NCBI RefSeq assembly: GCF_020740795.1
Contig: NC_067294.1
Span: 5,208,001 to 5,272,000, forward strand
Origin: Apus apus
Lineage: Eukaryota > Chordata > Aves > Apodiformes > Apodidae
DNA length: 64,000 bases
Direction: 5' to 3'
Shown here: positions 12,457 to 25,940 of the stretch, piece by piece
How the letters are laid out: each line of letters begins with the position of its first letter
How positions within the stretch are numbered: the first letter of the stretch is position 1
Made by a program: the position numbers and the translations under genes
Notes under the pieces: generated by a model
Told to the model about the DNA's origin: nothing
Seen by the model: only the letters and a program-made list of their open reading frames with translations
Database searches by the model: none

Positions 12457-15400
12457 AGACATTCCTGAGAGACAGTGTAAGTTTCACCAAAGAAGTTGAA
12501 GAGCAGAGCAGCCCTGTTCAGTGTGTTCTGGGAAATTTCCTGGCCAAACTGTTTCCAGTTTCCCTCACAGTTAAAAGTGAAAAATTCAAACTCTGTTGCC
12601 CAGAAAGCCAAGGATCACACTGGGCAAATAATAATGTGCTAGTTTACTTTGATCTGATTCCACCTTAACAAATGTTTCTCATCTCAACCTGATGATTATA
12701 CCCTGCAAGTGCAAAGCAGACACCATGTTAGTGTTGGCTCTGCTGAATGCTGTCTGCACCAGGTGGCAATTGCTGCTGAAAGATCCATGTCTAAGTACAT
12801 CTGTATGTGATCTACCATGGCAGCACTATCCCAATTCAAGTAGCAATAGATCAATTTCTAGTATTATCTAGTATTATGAAGGCTAAAGGGAAATCCTACA
12901 TAGAAAGTTCAAAACTGTCACCAAGCCATTACTTCTATAAATTAGATTCAGAGTTGAATTTGTGTTAGTAAAGATTATATGTAGAGAAGGGTAAAAGTTC
13001 TGCCATGTTTAACTAGAAAAAGAGAAAGGTTATCAGAGGTCTGTTTCCCAGGCTGGTTCTCTCTGGCATCAAGCAGATCAATGTGTCTCACATTTCCCAG
13101 CTGTACTCTAGACAGTAGCTGCCCCTGTAAAATACTCACAGTGCCTCTTTAGTAAAGACAAAACTGGTCCAGGGCCTCTCAGCATGGCAATACAAACAAG
13201 CAAGAAACACTGGCATCTGAAGGGAGAGTGCCTGGGTCACACCTCTCCCAGGAAGAGGAAGAAAGGAGAGGAAAACTGGCCACAGAACTGGAAAGGGAGT
13301 AAAACTTAGCTGCCTCTGTTCTTTTTGGTGCTGGTTGAAGGGATAAGATGATAGAACATGGGGTGACAGGTTTTTCAAAGGGGTTTCCTGCACTCACACC
13401 TCAAGTGACCATCTTATATACACTGGCTTCTCCTGAGGCAACAGCAAGAGGTTGTCAGTGCTCTGGCAGAGGGTCAGGGCTGGTTTTTTGCTGTCCCTAA
13501 CTGTCTTGCTGCCTTAGGTAATGACTGCTCTGCCTGCGCCTACTGTGGGCCCTGAAGAAAGGCAGAGCAAATGCAGTTTCATTACAATTATAATGAGAAA
13601 AGTCATAGCAATTCATCATGTGAGTTGCTTATTTGCCATTAGAGGTCACTGTCCTGCTTATGACACAACCATGAGCTACAGTTCGTTTTACAGGATGTAT
13701 ACAAACGGGTAAGCATTTTAAAGCCTAATAAACAGTAAGGATACACGCCATTATTTAAACTAACACTTTAAAAGATCTTGTTGGTATGCAAGTCCTGTAG
13801 AAAATTGAAAAATAATCAAGAAGCATGAGAAATTATCTATTAGAATATTAGCATTATCTGTTCTTAAAAGTCCAATAACAAATTGAGATGTTCTTATAAT
13901 TATATAAAAAAAAAATCAATATTTGTTAGCATAAAAAACCATTTAATGCTCTATGATACTATTTTGATTAAACTCCAAGTTATTGAAAGGAGGTGTTTGA
14001 AATTTATTATGACTACTGTAAAATAATGTCACGGGTATATAATCTGATTATTACCATTTCTGCAACTTATCTTTAAGTTATGTGGTCCTTAATTAACTGT
14101 ATTGAAGCATAAATGCACATCATATAGGCTAAGAGCGTGAGAATGTGAAGGTGGCAAATAGGGCACCCACTTGCTTCTCAGTTTTAATTAGGTCAACAGG
14201 GAGTATTTTAGCATAAAACATTTCAGGTATGAAAAATACCACCTTTAGAGAGGTACACCCCCCGCTAGGCATTTGCAATAGTTTATCATCATGCTTAGGA
14301 TTGTTTCTCAGCAGTGATTACTTCATCACTAGAAAGAAACTCAATAACCATTTTTAAAGCAAAGGTCATGAGCCCCATGCAGTAAGTCCTGATTAGTGGC
14401 TGATGATCTGTGTAAAAGAAAGTTCCTCTCATTCCTAGTAGAGAGTAAAATCTAGAGGAGAAAGATCTGTCTCCTATGCAAGTAACAACCCTCTCCTTTT
14501 TTAATATTCTGATGCCTCATCATACTCTGTATAGTTCACAGGCTGAAGTACACTCCCATCACATCTGCCCAGATGCTGGGCTGGTCACAATAAATGACAT
14601 TCATGTTGCATAATGACACAGCTTTGCCCATCATTTTCAGAACGTGGTGTTGACTAGAGGTACTTTCCTTGGGAAAAGAGAAGCAGGAACTGCCATAATA
14701 GTTCTGATTAAGTGTTCTCAGAATATGGAAATGGCAATTCTAGGAAGAGAAAAAGTTAACATTTTCATTAGTCTTCAAGCCCTACTGTTGAATTCATCCT
14801 TACATACTTATTCAATGATACTTCTATTTTATTACAATAATGAAAATAAAGATGTGCAACTCCCACTATTTAATCCACTATTCTCTCCCTAAAATGGAGC
14901 CTGAGCTATAAAGAAGCTGGCAAATTTGTTATAGAACTTACAGAGCTACTTTAATCTGTTACAGACAATAGATTTTTTTTCCAGGACACTTTGGGCAGAC
15001 CTGGGTATTAATCCCAGATTTCCACTAAAGATCTCTATTTTGAACATCTGTTCAAAAAACTATCATAAATGAACACTGAGGTGATTCTGTGGAGAATTCA
15101 AGAAGCCAAAAATAAATATCATCATCACATTAATAAGCCCCTAACAGTGAGGAGAGAGGATAGATTTAACTTATTTTTTCTTTGATGTTGTCCTTTGCTG
15201 CAGAATCTTTCAGGAGAAAGAGAAAAAGAAAAAAACTTTTGGAAGTTGCACCCTTTATCTTTCTTTTTTTTTTTTTGCAATGTAACAAATACTTGCCAGA
15301 TTTTAGCCTGATTACTCATACTAGGAGGAATTCAAAATGTCATTCCGGTTTAAAACAACTTTGAAAAATGAGAGCTTTTTGAGAATAGGCCAAAGCATTT

Positions 15401-18400
15401 AGATAAGTCAAATATATAAAGACCATAGGGAGGATTTTTAATCACTAATGGATATGAATGATGTTTTTAAAAAGTGTTTAAGAAAAATAAGTGACTAGGA
15501 AATCTGAGGCCAAATTCTGCTGAGGGAATTTTGCTACTGATGACAGCAGGTGAAAAGCTAGGTCCAGGAAAAGTGTCTCCTCCATGTAGTTTTCATGTTA
15601 AAATTTGTGTGCATCCATGTTCTAGGATTGTCATCTTCCATTTATTCCACCAGGAGTAAAGGACATGCAGTAATCAGACAACTTTTTACTTGCCACACAG
15701 CGTAAACTTCCTCTGATTTCACAAAGGTCTAAAACGAACCAAGATCTCACCATTTCTGAATACCAGAAGCAGAAAATCAAGGACAGAATCTGAAAGCCTT
15801 CCTCAGGACAACATTTTCTTCACCAATTTCAGCTGAATTGAGCACTGAAAAAAGAGGACTCTTCACAAATAAGAGTATGAGGATTTGGGGCCTTGAAATG
15901 AACTCTGAGCTTTTGACTGCTCAATGCATTGCTAAGTAATGATTAGCTGACTCACTTGCAGGAACTCCCAGTGTGAGGGCATGCTGTCAGTACAGGTTTA
16001 CTACTAAGCAGTTACTGACACATGGACAAATTCACAGATATCCCAGGCAGGGCAATGAAAGGTGGTGTTGCTGATGAAGCAGCTACTGACAAATTTGAAC
16101 CTGCCTTTTTTTGACCAAGTGCTGTTTTGAATTGTATAAACCCTCAAAATACTCCACGTTAAGATGAAACTAATACAGGAAACTAATAAAGGAGCTGCTT
16201 TATCCTTCAAAGCCTTTGTTACTCTTTCTCATGCTCCCTTCTAACTACTCATAATGTATACTTTTACAGTGCGTTCAGGTTGTACTTGCATCTGAACAAG
16301 GGGATCAGGCAAGATGTTGGAGTCCCTGGCAGATAGCTAAAGCAAAAGCTGAAGCAAAGGCAGAATACATTCATCCTAAGAGTTTTGTCTATAAGAAATT
16401 GCCAGCTTTTTAAAAAAATTCCTTGTTCAGTGTCAGCAGAAAGAAACTCTGTATGTGCTTCATTGTTATGAAAGGAAATGTAGAAGTACCTGAGTTTAGT
16501 GAGATTTTGGAAAACAAATATACATCTGTGTTGTCTGTCTGGTGGTGTTTTTTAATGAGTTTAACTTTTTGGTGTATAAATAATATCCTTTTAGGGACCA
16601 TCTGAATAACACACAAATTAAAGGAGGCAGAGGGTAAGCACTTCAGTCCAAAATCGCATTCTTTCTACAGTACAATGTTTGTTGTTTGTTATCTTCTGTA
16701 GGCAGCAACTGATCATTATTTCCAGGATGTGCTCAGGGAAATAATGAAGTGTTTGTTTTAGATAATGATGTGCAGCATTCATAGCTACTTGTGACTTTCA
16801 AAAACTGAAATTAAAGATCCTGAAATATCAAGCATATCATTAAGAAATCCTTCATTGCTCAAGACTTTCACTAGCTTCATTTTCATGTAATTGGGGGGGA
16901 AAAAAACCACCACATTTTCTTGAATGCTTTGCAGTATGATTTACTTTTAGCATAAGTTCACTTAGCTGAGTGGCTGCAATTTAATTTCATGAGAGTTGAA
17001 GCACACTAGACAAAATTACTGAGCTACTCTTCTGACCTGCTGAAGGTTGTGCATCAGTATGCCAGAAGCTTTGAATTCCTTTAACTACTGAGTAAAGAAC
17101 AACAGCCTCATTTATCAAACAAACTTTTCCTCCAGTTTTCAGTTAAATCTTCCAACTACTAAATTGCTAATTAACCAGCCAAGGTCTTTCTTCAAGACAT
17201 TCTATGCTGATGATGCTAAAATGTAAACAAATGACACCAGGAAAATGGTCAGCTTTTGAAAGGTGCTGACTGGGGTTTTGGCCATAAGCAAGTTCTTTCG
17301 ATGCTCCAGTAAGAAGGGGACTAAGCACAAGTTGGCTGGCAAACCTGTTTTTTAGAACACAGAGTAAACTAAACTTTGTCTTTCGTCCTGAGGAGCATGA
17401 CCAATGTCACTTCTCAGGTCCACCATATGGATTTACGTTGTTGGGTTTTTTTAATTTCCAGCTGTCGTGACTCAGCAAAGCACAGAGTATTTGCTCATAT
17501 TTAGCATCTTATAAAGAGTTTGAATTCACAAAATCATAGATTTTAATTTTTTTTTTCAGTAATAAACATTGTGGTTTTTCACTTGCTTTAATGTTTTTTG
17601 GAGTCTTGATGGCTCACTTTTAGTCTACTTCTCTTCTCCAACTAGCTGTGCAACTTAATGGAATTACTGTCACTCCATTTGATAAATTGGGTCAGTGAGG
17701 GTCAGGAGTCCAAAGCAGCCAAACTGAGCCCAGAAATGGCAGCAGAAATTCACTGTAATGGGCACAGGTTAGAGGTCAAAAGGGTCTGAAGCATGGCAAA
17801 GTTCAGCAGGATTTGAATGTCATGAATTGAATGTCATTGTGACACCAAGTAGGATTCTTAGCCCAGGGCAAGCACCCAGACACGTGACTTGTGTAGCAAG
17901 ACAGAATCAAAAAACGACCTCAATCTAGAGAAAGTTTACCATTCAGGGAGAGAAAGGAAACAGGGGACAGACCAATCACCACAGGCAGAGCACAATGAAA
18001 TGAGCACACAGAGAAACTACATGTTAGTGTCAGAAACTATGGTGGAAGTACACCAATAACCCAAGTGCAGCCAATTTTTATTGTTACAACTATCACTGGA
18101 AATGATATTCTTAAAGAGAAATGCAAAGTTGTATTTGAGGACATCCTTCTGAGACCTGATAAATAAAAATATTTTTCCCAGCTATATTAGAATTACAGAA
18201 TTTTAAAATGCATTTTTTTCCCTCCTTGGAGAGCTTTCAAAGTACTATTCAAAAGCAGGCTCATCTCCCATAAATTCATAAAGGAACATCTGGACTTAAA
18301 ATATCCTTTCATCATTTGCACATCATTTTAACACTTTCCCTTGATACTATTTTTGTCTTCTTTCTTGGATTTATTAGCTTCTAAGTAATTACCTTTTGTT

Positions 18401-19049
18401 CCTCTTAGGTGTAATCACTGCTTGGGTCAATATTTTCAAGGAGCTCTCACAGAATTAAAAATGTGGCAATCAACATTTTTAAAAAATTATTTGCTGTGCT
18501 CTTCTTCCTTGCCTCCTCTGCAATGACTGCCAAAGCATTTCTTCTAGCTCTCTGTGTTCTGCACATGCATTCAAGCACTTCCTTCTTTTTATCTTCCAGG
18601 GGTTGAATATTCTCTCCATTTCATTTAAAACTGATCTCTAATCATTATATCGACTTGAGCACATAAGAAGAGATTCAATAAGCAGATGAAGAACAGGCAA
18701 GATTCTTCCACTTACATGTTCAGCTGCTGGTTACACTGTTGGCTTACACAAGGATAACTCCCCAGAACTCCCTCTTCTTTCATCACGCCAACAATGAAAA
18801 AGTCCCATAGTCCTACAGAAGTTCACGCACAAGGTTCTTGCAACACTATTCTTTTGCAAAGCAGGTATTTACAAGCTTTGCAGAAAAGCAGAGAGGACCT
18901 GTAAAAACTCTTTAGCTACCTTGTGGGGTCTGTGGCCACGATTACACAGCTGCTTTGATCCAGCATAAATCCAGTCTGCCAGTTAAATGGGGAACTAAAT
19001 CCCCCTGGTGGAACTACTTCTCACTGCCTCTCTAATGATGGCTTTGACT

Positions 19050-19095
19050 CTCCCAAGGTCGCACAGTGAATCTGATAAGGGAACTTAGGCAACTG
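19050..19095 (-). repeat. Possible MIR-like remnant, reverse orientation
   Basis: CTCCCAAGGTCGCACAGTGA resembles the reverse complement of the MIR core (cccaaggtcacacagctagt). Only about 30 bases are comparable, so this is weak. Confidence 0.35.
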
Positions 19096-20497
19096 CAAAC
19101 TAACCCAACAAACCGCTCCAAATATTCATTTTTAGTCAAATTAGCCCCCTGATCCATTGCATAGCTTTCCAAGCACTAACACTGGAGAACAGTGGACATG
19201 TGCAGCTGAGGATGAAGTGCAGGGGTTGAAGGTGCTGCTCTCTTTAGTGACAGTGAACTGAAACTGACTGAAAGCAGGTATGAAGCTGCAGCCTAGTTTC
19301 TTCATTTCTGTGCCTGGCAGTGCAGTTCCATTCCAAGCCACTGATTTGTTCTCTCAACTCCTTGTACTAACAGTCTGAACTCATGCAAACACTACTTTTT
19401 GCTGGACACAGGGAAGAACATGCTTCAAACAGGGTCAGCTCCTGGTGAGCAGCTCTTTAGCCATGTGCAAACATGGCATACTGCTCAAGACTCAGCCTTC
19501 TCAAAGAGCTCCCATGTGGTCAGTCATGCAACAAGTCCTCTGCTGCTGCTAATGATTGTTATTTTTGCCTGAACTTCCAAGTCCACAATGTTAAATCCTT
19601 AAAAAAAACCACCTCAGGTGCAGTTAAGAAGAGTTTCATCTTTTGCTTAAGCTTCATTCTATAGAAACGTTCAAGTTCAGGGAAGTTAAAGACACCTCCA
19701 CATTGTGAACTCAATGTCTTAAAGTTCAGATACACTTTTACTGAGTGGAGTCCTACTGACCATATATGCAAATCTTACACATACATTTTATCACCATGCT
19801 AATAATGGTTATATTATTCACAGGATCAGTTCAATAGACTAAGTATTACAAGTCAAAGTTTTTGCTACTGTCATTAAAATTGACACTGAAGAATAAAACA
19901 TTTGAGATTCGCATGGTCCTGTGGCCAAGGTTTAAAATTGCAGCCCATGCTGAAATAGTTAATAGCACTTAATCTAAAGGAAAATAATTCCTACAGCACT
20001 CAATTATAATGTCAAAAGAAACATGTTGCTAAGTTTTATGATATCTAGACAGTTGAGGCTTAAGGAGAAGGGTGAATCATCTTAAAACTCCACCTATAAA
20101 GAATCCACATACATACCCCATTCAGAAAGCAGAAATATATATGCTTTAGGAAAAGAAATTTCAATTAAAAACCTTTCTAATAAAAACTTCCCTAAACCCA
20201 TGCATGTTTTATTTTTTCTCTTCTTGCACATAGATATAAGGAGTTAATGTGTTATACAAGTACAGTTATATAATTACAAAAAATCCCCATAGCAGAATTA
20301 AAAAATTGTGAAATTGTATTTCAAAAAAATATATAGCCACATACCCATGTATGATAGCCTAAATACAAGAAATGCTTCTAAATAGTTGAGCAAAAATTGT
20401 GTATATTTTTGAAACATTAGAACATATTACTGCTTCCCTGCTGCACCAACTCACAAAGCTGGCTAAAGAAACCTGGATAATTTTAAAGAGCAAATCT

Positions 20498-20516
20498 GCT
20501 GTTGCTCAGCAACAGC
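20498..20516. repeat. Perfect inverted repeat, 9-bp arms
   Basis: GCTGTTGCT, one C, then AGCAACAGC: a perfect 19-base palindrome with a single-base centre. Seen directly. No promoter or gene lies near it. Confidence 0.8.
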
Positions 20517-23500
20517 ACACCCTGATAGAAAGGATGGAGGATGTTGGAAGATTTAATATAAGGGAGCTGTTCTTGCAAGGAGAAGAACAAATAAGATTTA
20601 TTTATACAAAGTCCATAAATTGGGACAGCTTAAAAAATAATAATCAAATTAAGCAATCATGCTAATATTAATCTTTGTATAGTAGAGCTAAGTAAAAAGT
20701 TATTGCCTGGAACCAATGATCTAGCATCATAGTTCATTAAATGGCATTGATGTTTGCACTGCCTTAATATGATATGATGAGAGAAAACAGCAGTGCATTT
20801 AAGAGAATTTGAGAGCAATCTCATGGTTGAAGATTTTAGTTCTGGCACTAGCTTGGATGAGTCTTTGCCAAAGTGAGGACTGAATAAGAACCCAGACCTC
20901 TACACTTTATCCTGAATCAGAAGAAATCCAATGGATTTCTCAAAAAAGAGAATGTCTTAGGCAATACATGCCTCCCCTTTGCTTTGGTCCCAGAGAAGCA
21001 TCTCCTCCATTCAGTTACTCCTGATCAGAGCAGCAAGTCCTTTTTTGATTAAAAGACAAGTACAGTGAATTTTCATTTTCAAGTCACTCTGGTGAAATGT
21101 TCCATAGTGTTCTTTCTTACTGAACATGAAATTAAAACCAAAAAAACCCCACAGAAAATTAATTTTCTCTCACTCTTTACTCAGTTATCCCTTCTACTAC
21201 TGTTGGGCATTATTAAGAACAAGAGAAACTGAGCCCACTTAGATGATAGAGGGCATGACAGGGTGTAAGAAGCAGCAAAGATATGACAGAATCAGACTCA
21301 ATGCTTTGAAAACTGAGCGGCTAGACTTGCATGAAGGAGAGAGGGAGAGCCATAGACTAGAACCCACTTGTAAGGCTGCTTGTAAAAATCATTTTAAGAG
21401 CAGTGCCATTTTATGTCAGCAGCTCTGAAGGCATGTTACTGCAAACATACTCTGTAGTCCCTGTGTGACAGAAAACTAGTGCTCCTCCAGTGACTTCACC
21501 AGCTCTAAACCTAGGACTTGTAATCCACTATGACGTGGAGAAAAATTCTCTGCCTTAGTCGTCGCTAACGCTAGTGGATTTTGTATAGCAAATTACAGGA
21601 CAGAGAGTGTAAAGGTACTTCTACTCACAAACCTCTGAGGACAGAACTCAAAATGTGGGGCTGTCTACAGGACCTCAGTCTTCCCATCAGCTGGCTTGAA
21701 TGAGACTCTTTAATTATTTACCTCATTGGGTTGTACATAAAACCCTTTCTTGCTCCTCCTAGACATGTAAGTGGATACTTAAAACAGGCTACAAAGTCAC
21801 AACTGCCTGAAATTTTATCAGCCTACTCACAAAACAGAAAAGAGAGACTTTCTCAGAAATAAACTCTGCAGGACTCTGAAAAGTACACCTGAACAGAAGA
21901 ACATTAACTTCTGCTCATCAATGTACTGTTGAAACAGGATTATTAGTACTGAGCAAAAACTCTGCTGCTATAATGTTTGATTCTGGTGATAACACAGACG
22001 TTAGGCAACTGCTTTCCTCTTCTCTCTGTGTAAATGTCATATACTGCAAGATTCTTTGTTGCTTCTTCAATATAACATCATTTTATTAAACAGGAGTGGT
22101 ACCATCTTGCCTATTAAATGATTGGCTGCATGGGAAATGAGTCTGACAGCACTTCCCAGAGACACTGTCCTCTGGATGACTACCTTTGGTATGACCCAGC
22201 TATACCCTTAGCTTGTCAGAAGCTATTTACATCAAACAACATCAAACTTTCATTGAAAATACAAAACAAAAGGCCTTCAAGCACCTGCTGCACAAAAACG
22301 ACAAAGAAAAATGTAGACTAGAATGAAAAAGGATAAATATTTCATAAAAATAAGCATTTCATTAAAATTTCATACTTATAATTCCCCTTTCATTCTGAAA
22401 AAGGGGTTTTAATTAAAATCTACAAGGCACAAGTGTAAGGTGAAAGGCAGAACTAATATCCTCAGGAGAAAAAAAAATAGAAGGAAGAAATAATTTCCTA
22501 GGGAAAATCTATGATCAAAGTAATACCATGCTGAAGACTTGACCTCTCAGAGTTCCCCACTGATGACATTCCCACTCTCAAAAGGCGCAAGGATCTCTGC
22601 ACATTCCCCCAAGTGATATTAGAATTTTGTTGAATTTTTGTTTTCAAGATGTTGGGATGTGTTTTCTGCAATCTTCAAAGCAGCTTGAAGTCATTTTTAT
22701 ATCAGAGCAATGGCAGGCCCTTGATTGAGCTCTTAGCTACGTGTGTCAAAAACGAACCACACGTGAGTGAATGGTAATCACTGATTATATTTACAAAAGG
22801 AATTGTGAGGATGTAAAGTTATAACTCAGAAGAAAAATACTGAGGTGAAGTGAGAGAACTACAAAATAACAATGCCGGAAAACAGGTTTCTGTAAGCAGA
22901 GCTTTTCTTTCTGTCCTGTTCTTGGCCCTGATTTTGCAGTGGTTTTTTATTTAGTAGAAATATACTTAAATAAAATTTATTCTGAAATTCTGTTATGTTT
23001 CTCAGCTATGCAGTTCTGGAAAGGTAATTGTGTGGTGCCTTTATGACCTTGTTTTCCTGACCTGTGTGTCCCCAAGTTCACAGAAATGGCAACAGATGAG
23101 ATGAATGCACTGAAGAGGATGTGAAGTTCTTCCACAGATGCTACTTTGTTAATTTCCAGTGGCTCAGAGTCTAGAGCTGGTTCTTACTTTAAACAGTCAC
23201 TTTTTGGAAGAGAAAAAAAACTCTAAAAATGTAGAACAGAGTTGGTGCAGATTATATAAACCACAAGATAAACAAATGGCCTGAGCCTATTCCATAACTG
23301 TGTTTTTTGCTAGAAAGCTTTTGAACAACCATAATCTCTTTGAAAATAGCACTAAATCAAAGACTTGGAAGTCTATCCATGACAAAGTATTTTAACCAGT
23401 GGCATGTGGATTATAGTTTAGAAATTTGTGTAATAATAATCAGCTATTAAAACTACCTTCCAAACTCAGTTTTGCTGAAAAGGTGGAATATATATATTTT

Positions 23501-24834
23501 TTTTTCTTCCAAAAGGACAATCATTAGATGTTCTATCCAAAAGACTCAGAGAAGTAGAACTAGTATATCTAAGATCTTTCCTAGAGAGAAAAGGGTTTAA
23601 AAGGGTTTGGGCAGGAAATGGACTAAAAAAAAATATCTAAGAAACATATGGGGCAGATTTCCATGAAACTTATTAGGATGTCCTGCTTCAAAGAAATTAT
23701 TACAGAATGTATCAAACCTGTTGGTATTTCACTGTGCAGCATCCTTAAAAAAAGGCTGCTTTGCAAACTTCATTCTGTAGATGTATAAAAAGTAATGTAA
23801 TGGATTATGTCTTGTCAGTGCTTCCTTCAGATCTTACACCAGCTTTATTTACATGGCTGTTATGAGATAAGGGATTCAGAATCTTACTTTGTCAATGTTA
23901 AATTATTGTTAACAGATGTTTTTCATATTCATATCCTTCAACCTTGCAGTGGATTAACATATCAGAACATAAGAATAACTTTTGCCAGGTAAGGTATAAT
24001 TCATGCTATCAAAGAAAGTTACTGACACCAATTACCTGCTCCAAGAACCCATCTTTATAGTTGTGAAGCTGAATCCAGCAACATCTTTCAAGACAGTGAG
24101 GCAAAATCTACACTAAAAAGTCAGCAAGTATTCCCCTAACAGGGTAACTTGCATTCTTCAGGTCTTTCAGCAGCAATTAAGGGATGTTTTACTTTCAATT
24201 CTGAACACATTCTAAATTGTAATCTGTTTTGGAGAGATCTGCATGTGATGAAAAAGGAGCTTGTTGCCCTTTTCAGTTTATAATGTCACCAGAAGTTAAG
24301 TCTATCTAACAGATGTGGAATTCATCATTTCAGTCTTTAACTTGCATTAGTAAGTCACCTTTTTGATAACTGATCCCACTGTGTGTGGTATATGCTACAA
24401 GTATCAAAGGAATTCACATAAAAACAAGTTTTCTTCAAACAAAGATGCACTTCCCCTATATTATAACTAAAGAACCAAGTTTCCTAACATCAGTTTTCTG
24501 AGCAGTTTATGAAAGTAAAATCCTTCCAAGAAAAATGAAGTGAAATAAGAACTAGTTGCACTTTAAAATCTGGATCTTCAGCTGATCAGGGACTCTGTTT
24601 TACCTGACCCATCATAGCTTACTATAGTTAACGGTAACCAGCCACCTCTCATAACCCAACATCATTTCAAGAGCCCTTTTAAACATATTAAGAGCAATGC
24701 CTAATAAATATTTCTTTTTCTCAGTATTCAAATTACTTTTACTCTGAGAAATGGCACACTAGCTGACTCAGCAAAAGAAACATGAATTCACAGTTTCCTA
24801 ATAAGCAGGTAGACAACCAAATAACTCCTGTCAT

Positions 24835-24875
24835 TTCTCTGCCTCAGTTTCCCTCCTATAAATTAGGAAAAAATA
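24835..24875 (+). repeat. MIR-like SINE 3' remnant
   Basis: TGCCTCAGTTTCCCTCCTAT followed by AAATTAGG matches the 3' part of the MIR consensus (gcctcagtttcctcatctgtaaaatggg). Short, diverged, judged by eye. Confidence 0.5.
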
Positions 24876-25865
24876 GGAAGGAAACAAACTGGTTATGTGC
24901 AATATCCTCAAATACTTAGGATCTTGATCCATGTACACATTGTTTTTTCATCAAAATATATTTAATAACTTTTTACTACACCCAGCTGGTCTCTATAAAG
25001 AATATCGATTTTTCCCAAACCTGATATTAATGCTACTGAATTTCATATGATTGCAGGTAGCTTCCCTCTTAAAATGACATAAATCCAAACACAGCCTTGC
25101 CTCGTGAATAGTCTGTTCACTGTTTCTTGCTGCATATCCCAACACAATGGAAGAACTGTTGAAAATTCCTGAAGGACTATATGTTTCTCTGAAGACAAGG
25201 GAAGGTCTAGATTAGACAATAACCTAAATTTTGTTGCAGAGAGGAGTCTTAAAACATCCAGTCATCATGCATTTGCAGCAAGGACAACAATTTTCCTTAG
25301 ATTCTTTAAAAATAAGGTGGACATATGTTACACTTCTTGCAACTGAAAGTATTTCATTAGCATATAAGGTGACTGTGTTTTAACTGATGTTGATGTTCCA
25401 AATCAATTTCCCTTGAACAAATTTACAATACAAGAATTCATTTGGACAGGAAGGAAGCAGGTCTGATATTTGAAATATTTGCCTAGAAGCTTTGGCCAGG
25501 ATAGATTATCCTCAAATTCCAACAGCAAATTAGTTCCTTTCTCCTACTTCACTGCATTTCATTTACATATATACCAGACCCTTTCATAATAATCACACCA
25601 ATTCCCTTGGCTTACTGAAATAAACATTAATTCAGAAGGAATACATCAACATGCAGATCCTCAAACCGAACAGGGGAAAGAACAAAAATCCATACACATC
25701 AATTCCCGCACACTTACAAATTTCCATATTTGTGAAACTGTTATTAGTCATTAAAAGAAACTAAAATAATAAAATTTAGAGTCTTGTAACACCCCAGGAG
25801 GCCATTCCAAGCAAGCACCCATGACTTTTCCAGACAAATGAGAATACTAATCTGATTTTTCAGCA

Positions 25866-25940
25866 TTTTTTTCTTTTGTTGTTTTTTGTTTGTTTGGGGT
25901 TTTTTGTTTGTGCTTTTTTTGTTTGTTTGGGGTTTTTTTG
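25866..25940. repeat. T/G-rich low-complexity tandem repeat
   Basis: The block TTTGTTTGTTTGGGGTTTTTT occurs twice, separated by TGTTTGTGC. Its minus-strand reading (Lys/Asn/Gln/Pro repeats) gave a 69-codon open frame that I do not believe is coding. Confidence 0.8.

Larger units (their letters stand above)
12457..25865. other. Gene-free AT-rich intergenic DNA, middle part
   Basis: No coding exon, RNA gene or CpG island is visible. Open frames are all below 90 codons and lack recognisable domains. Contents that stand out are a perfect 9-bp-arm hairpin at 20498-20516, small direct repeats (for example TTGAATGTCAT twice near 17813-17838) and MIR-like remnants near 19.05 and 24.84 kb. The stretch 13.9-14.35 kb is rich in homeodomain-type TAATTA and TTAATT words, which could mark a conserved enhancer but proves nothing alone. 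Confidence 0.6.

Noticed and set aside
12266-12611. Minus-strand frames with poly Tyr-Ile
   Set aside because: Translation of the (AT)n microsatellite.
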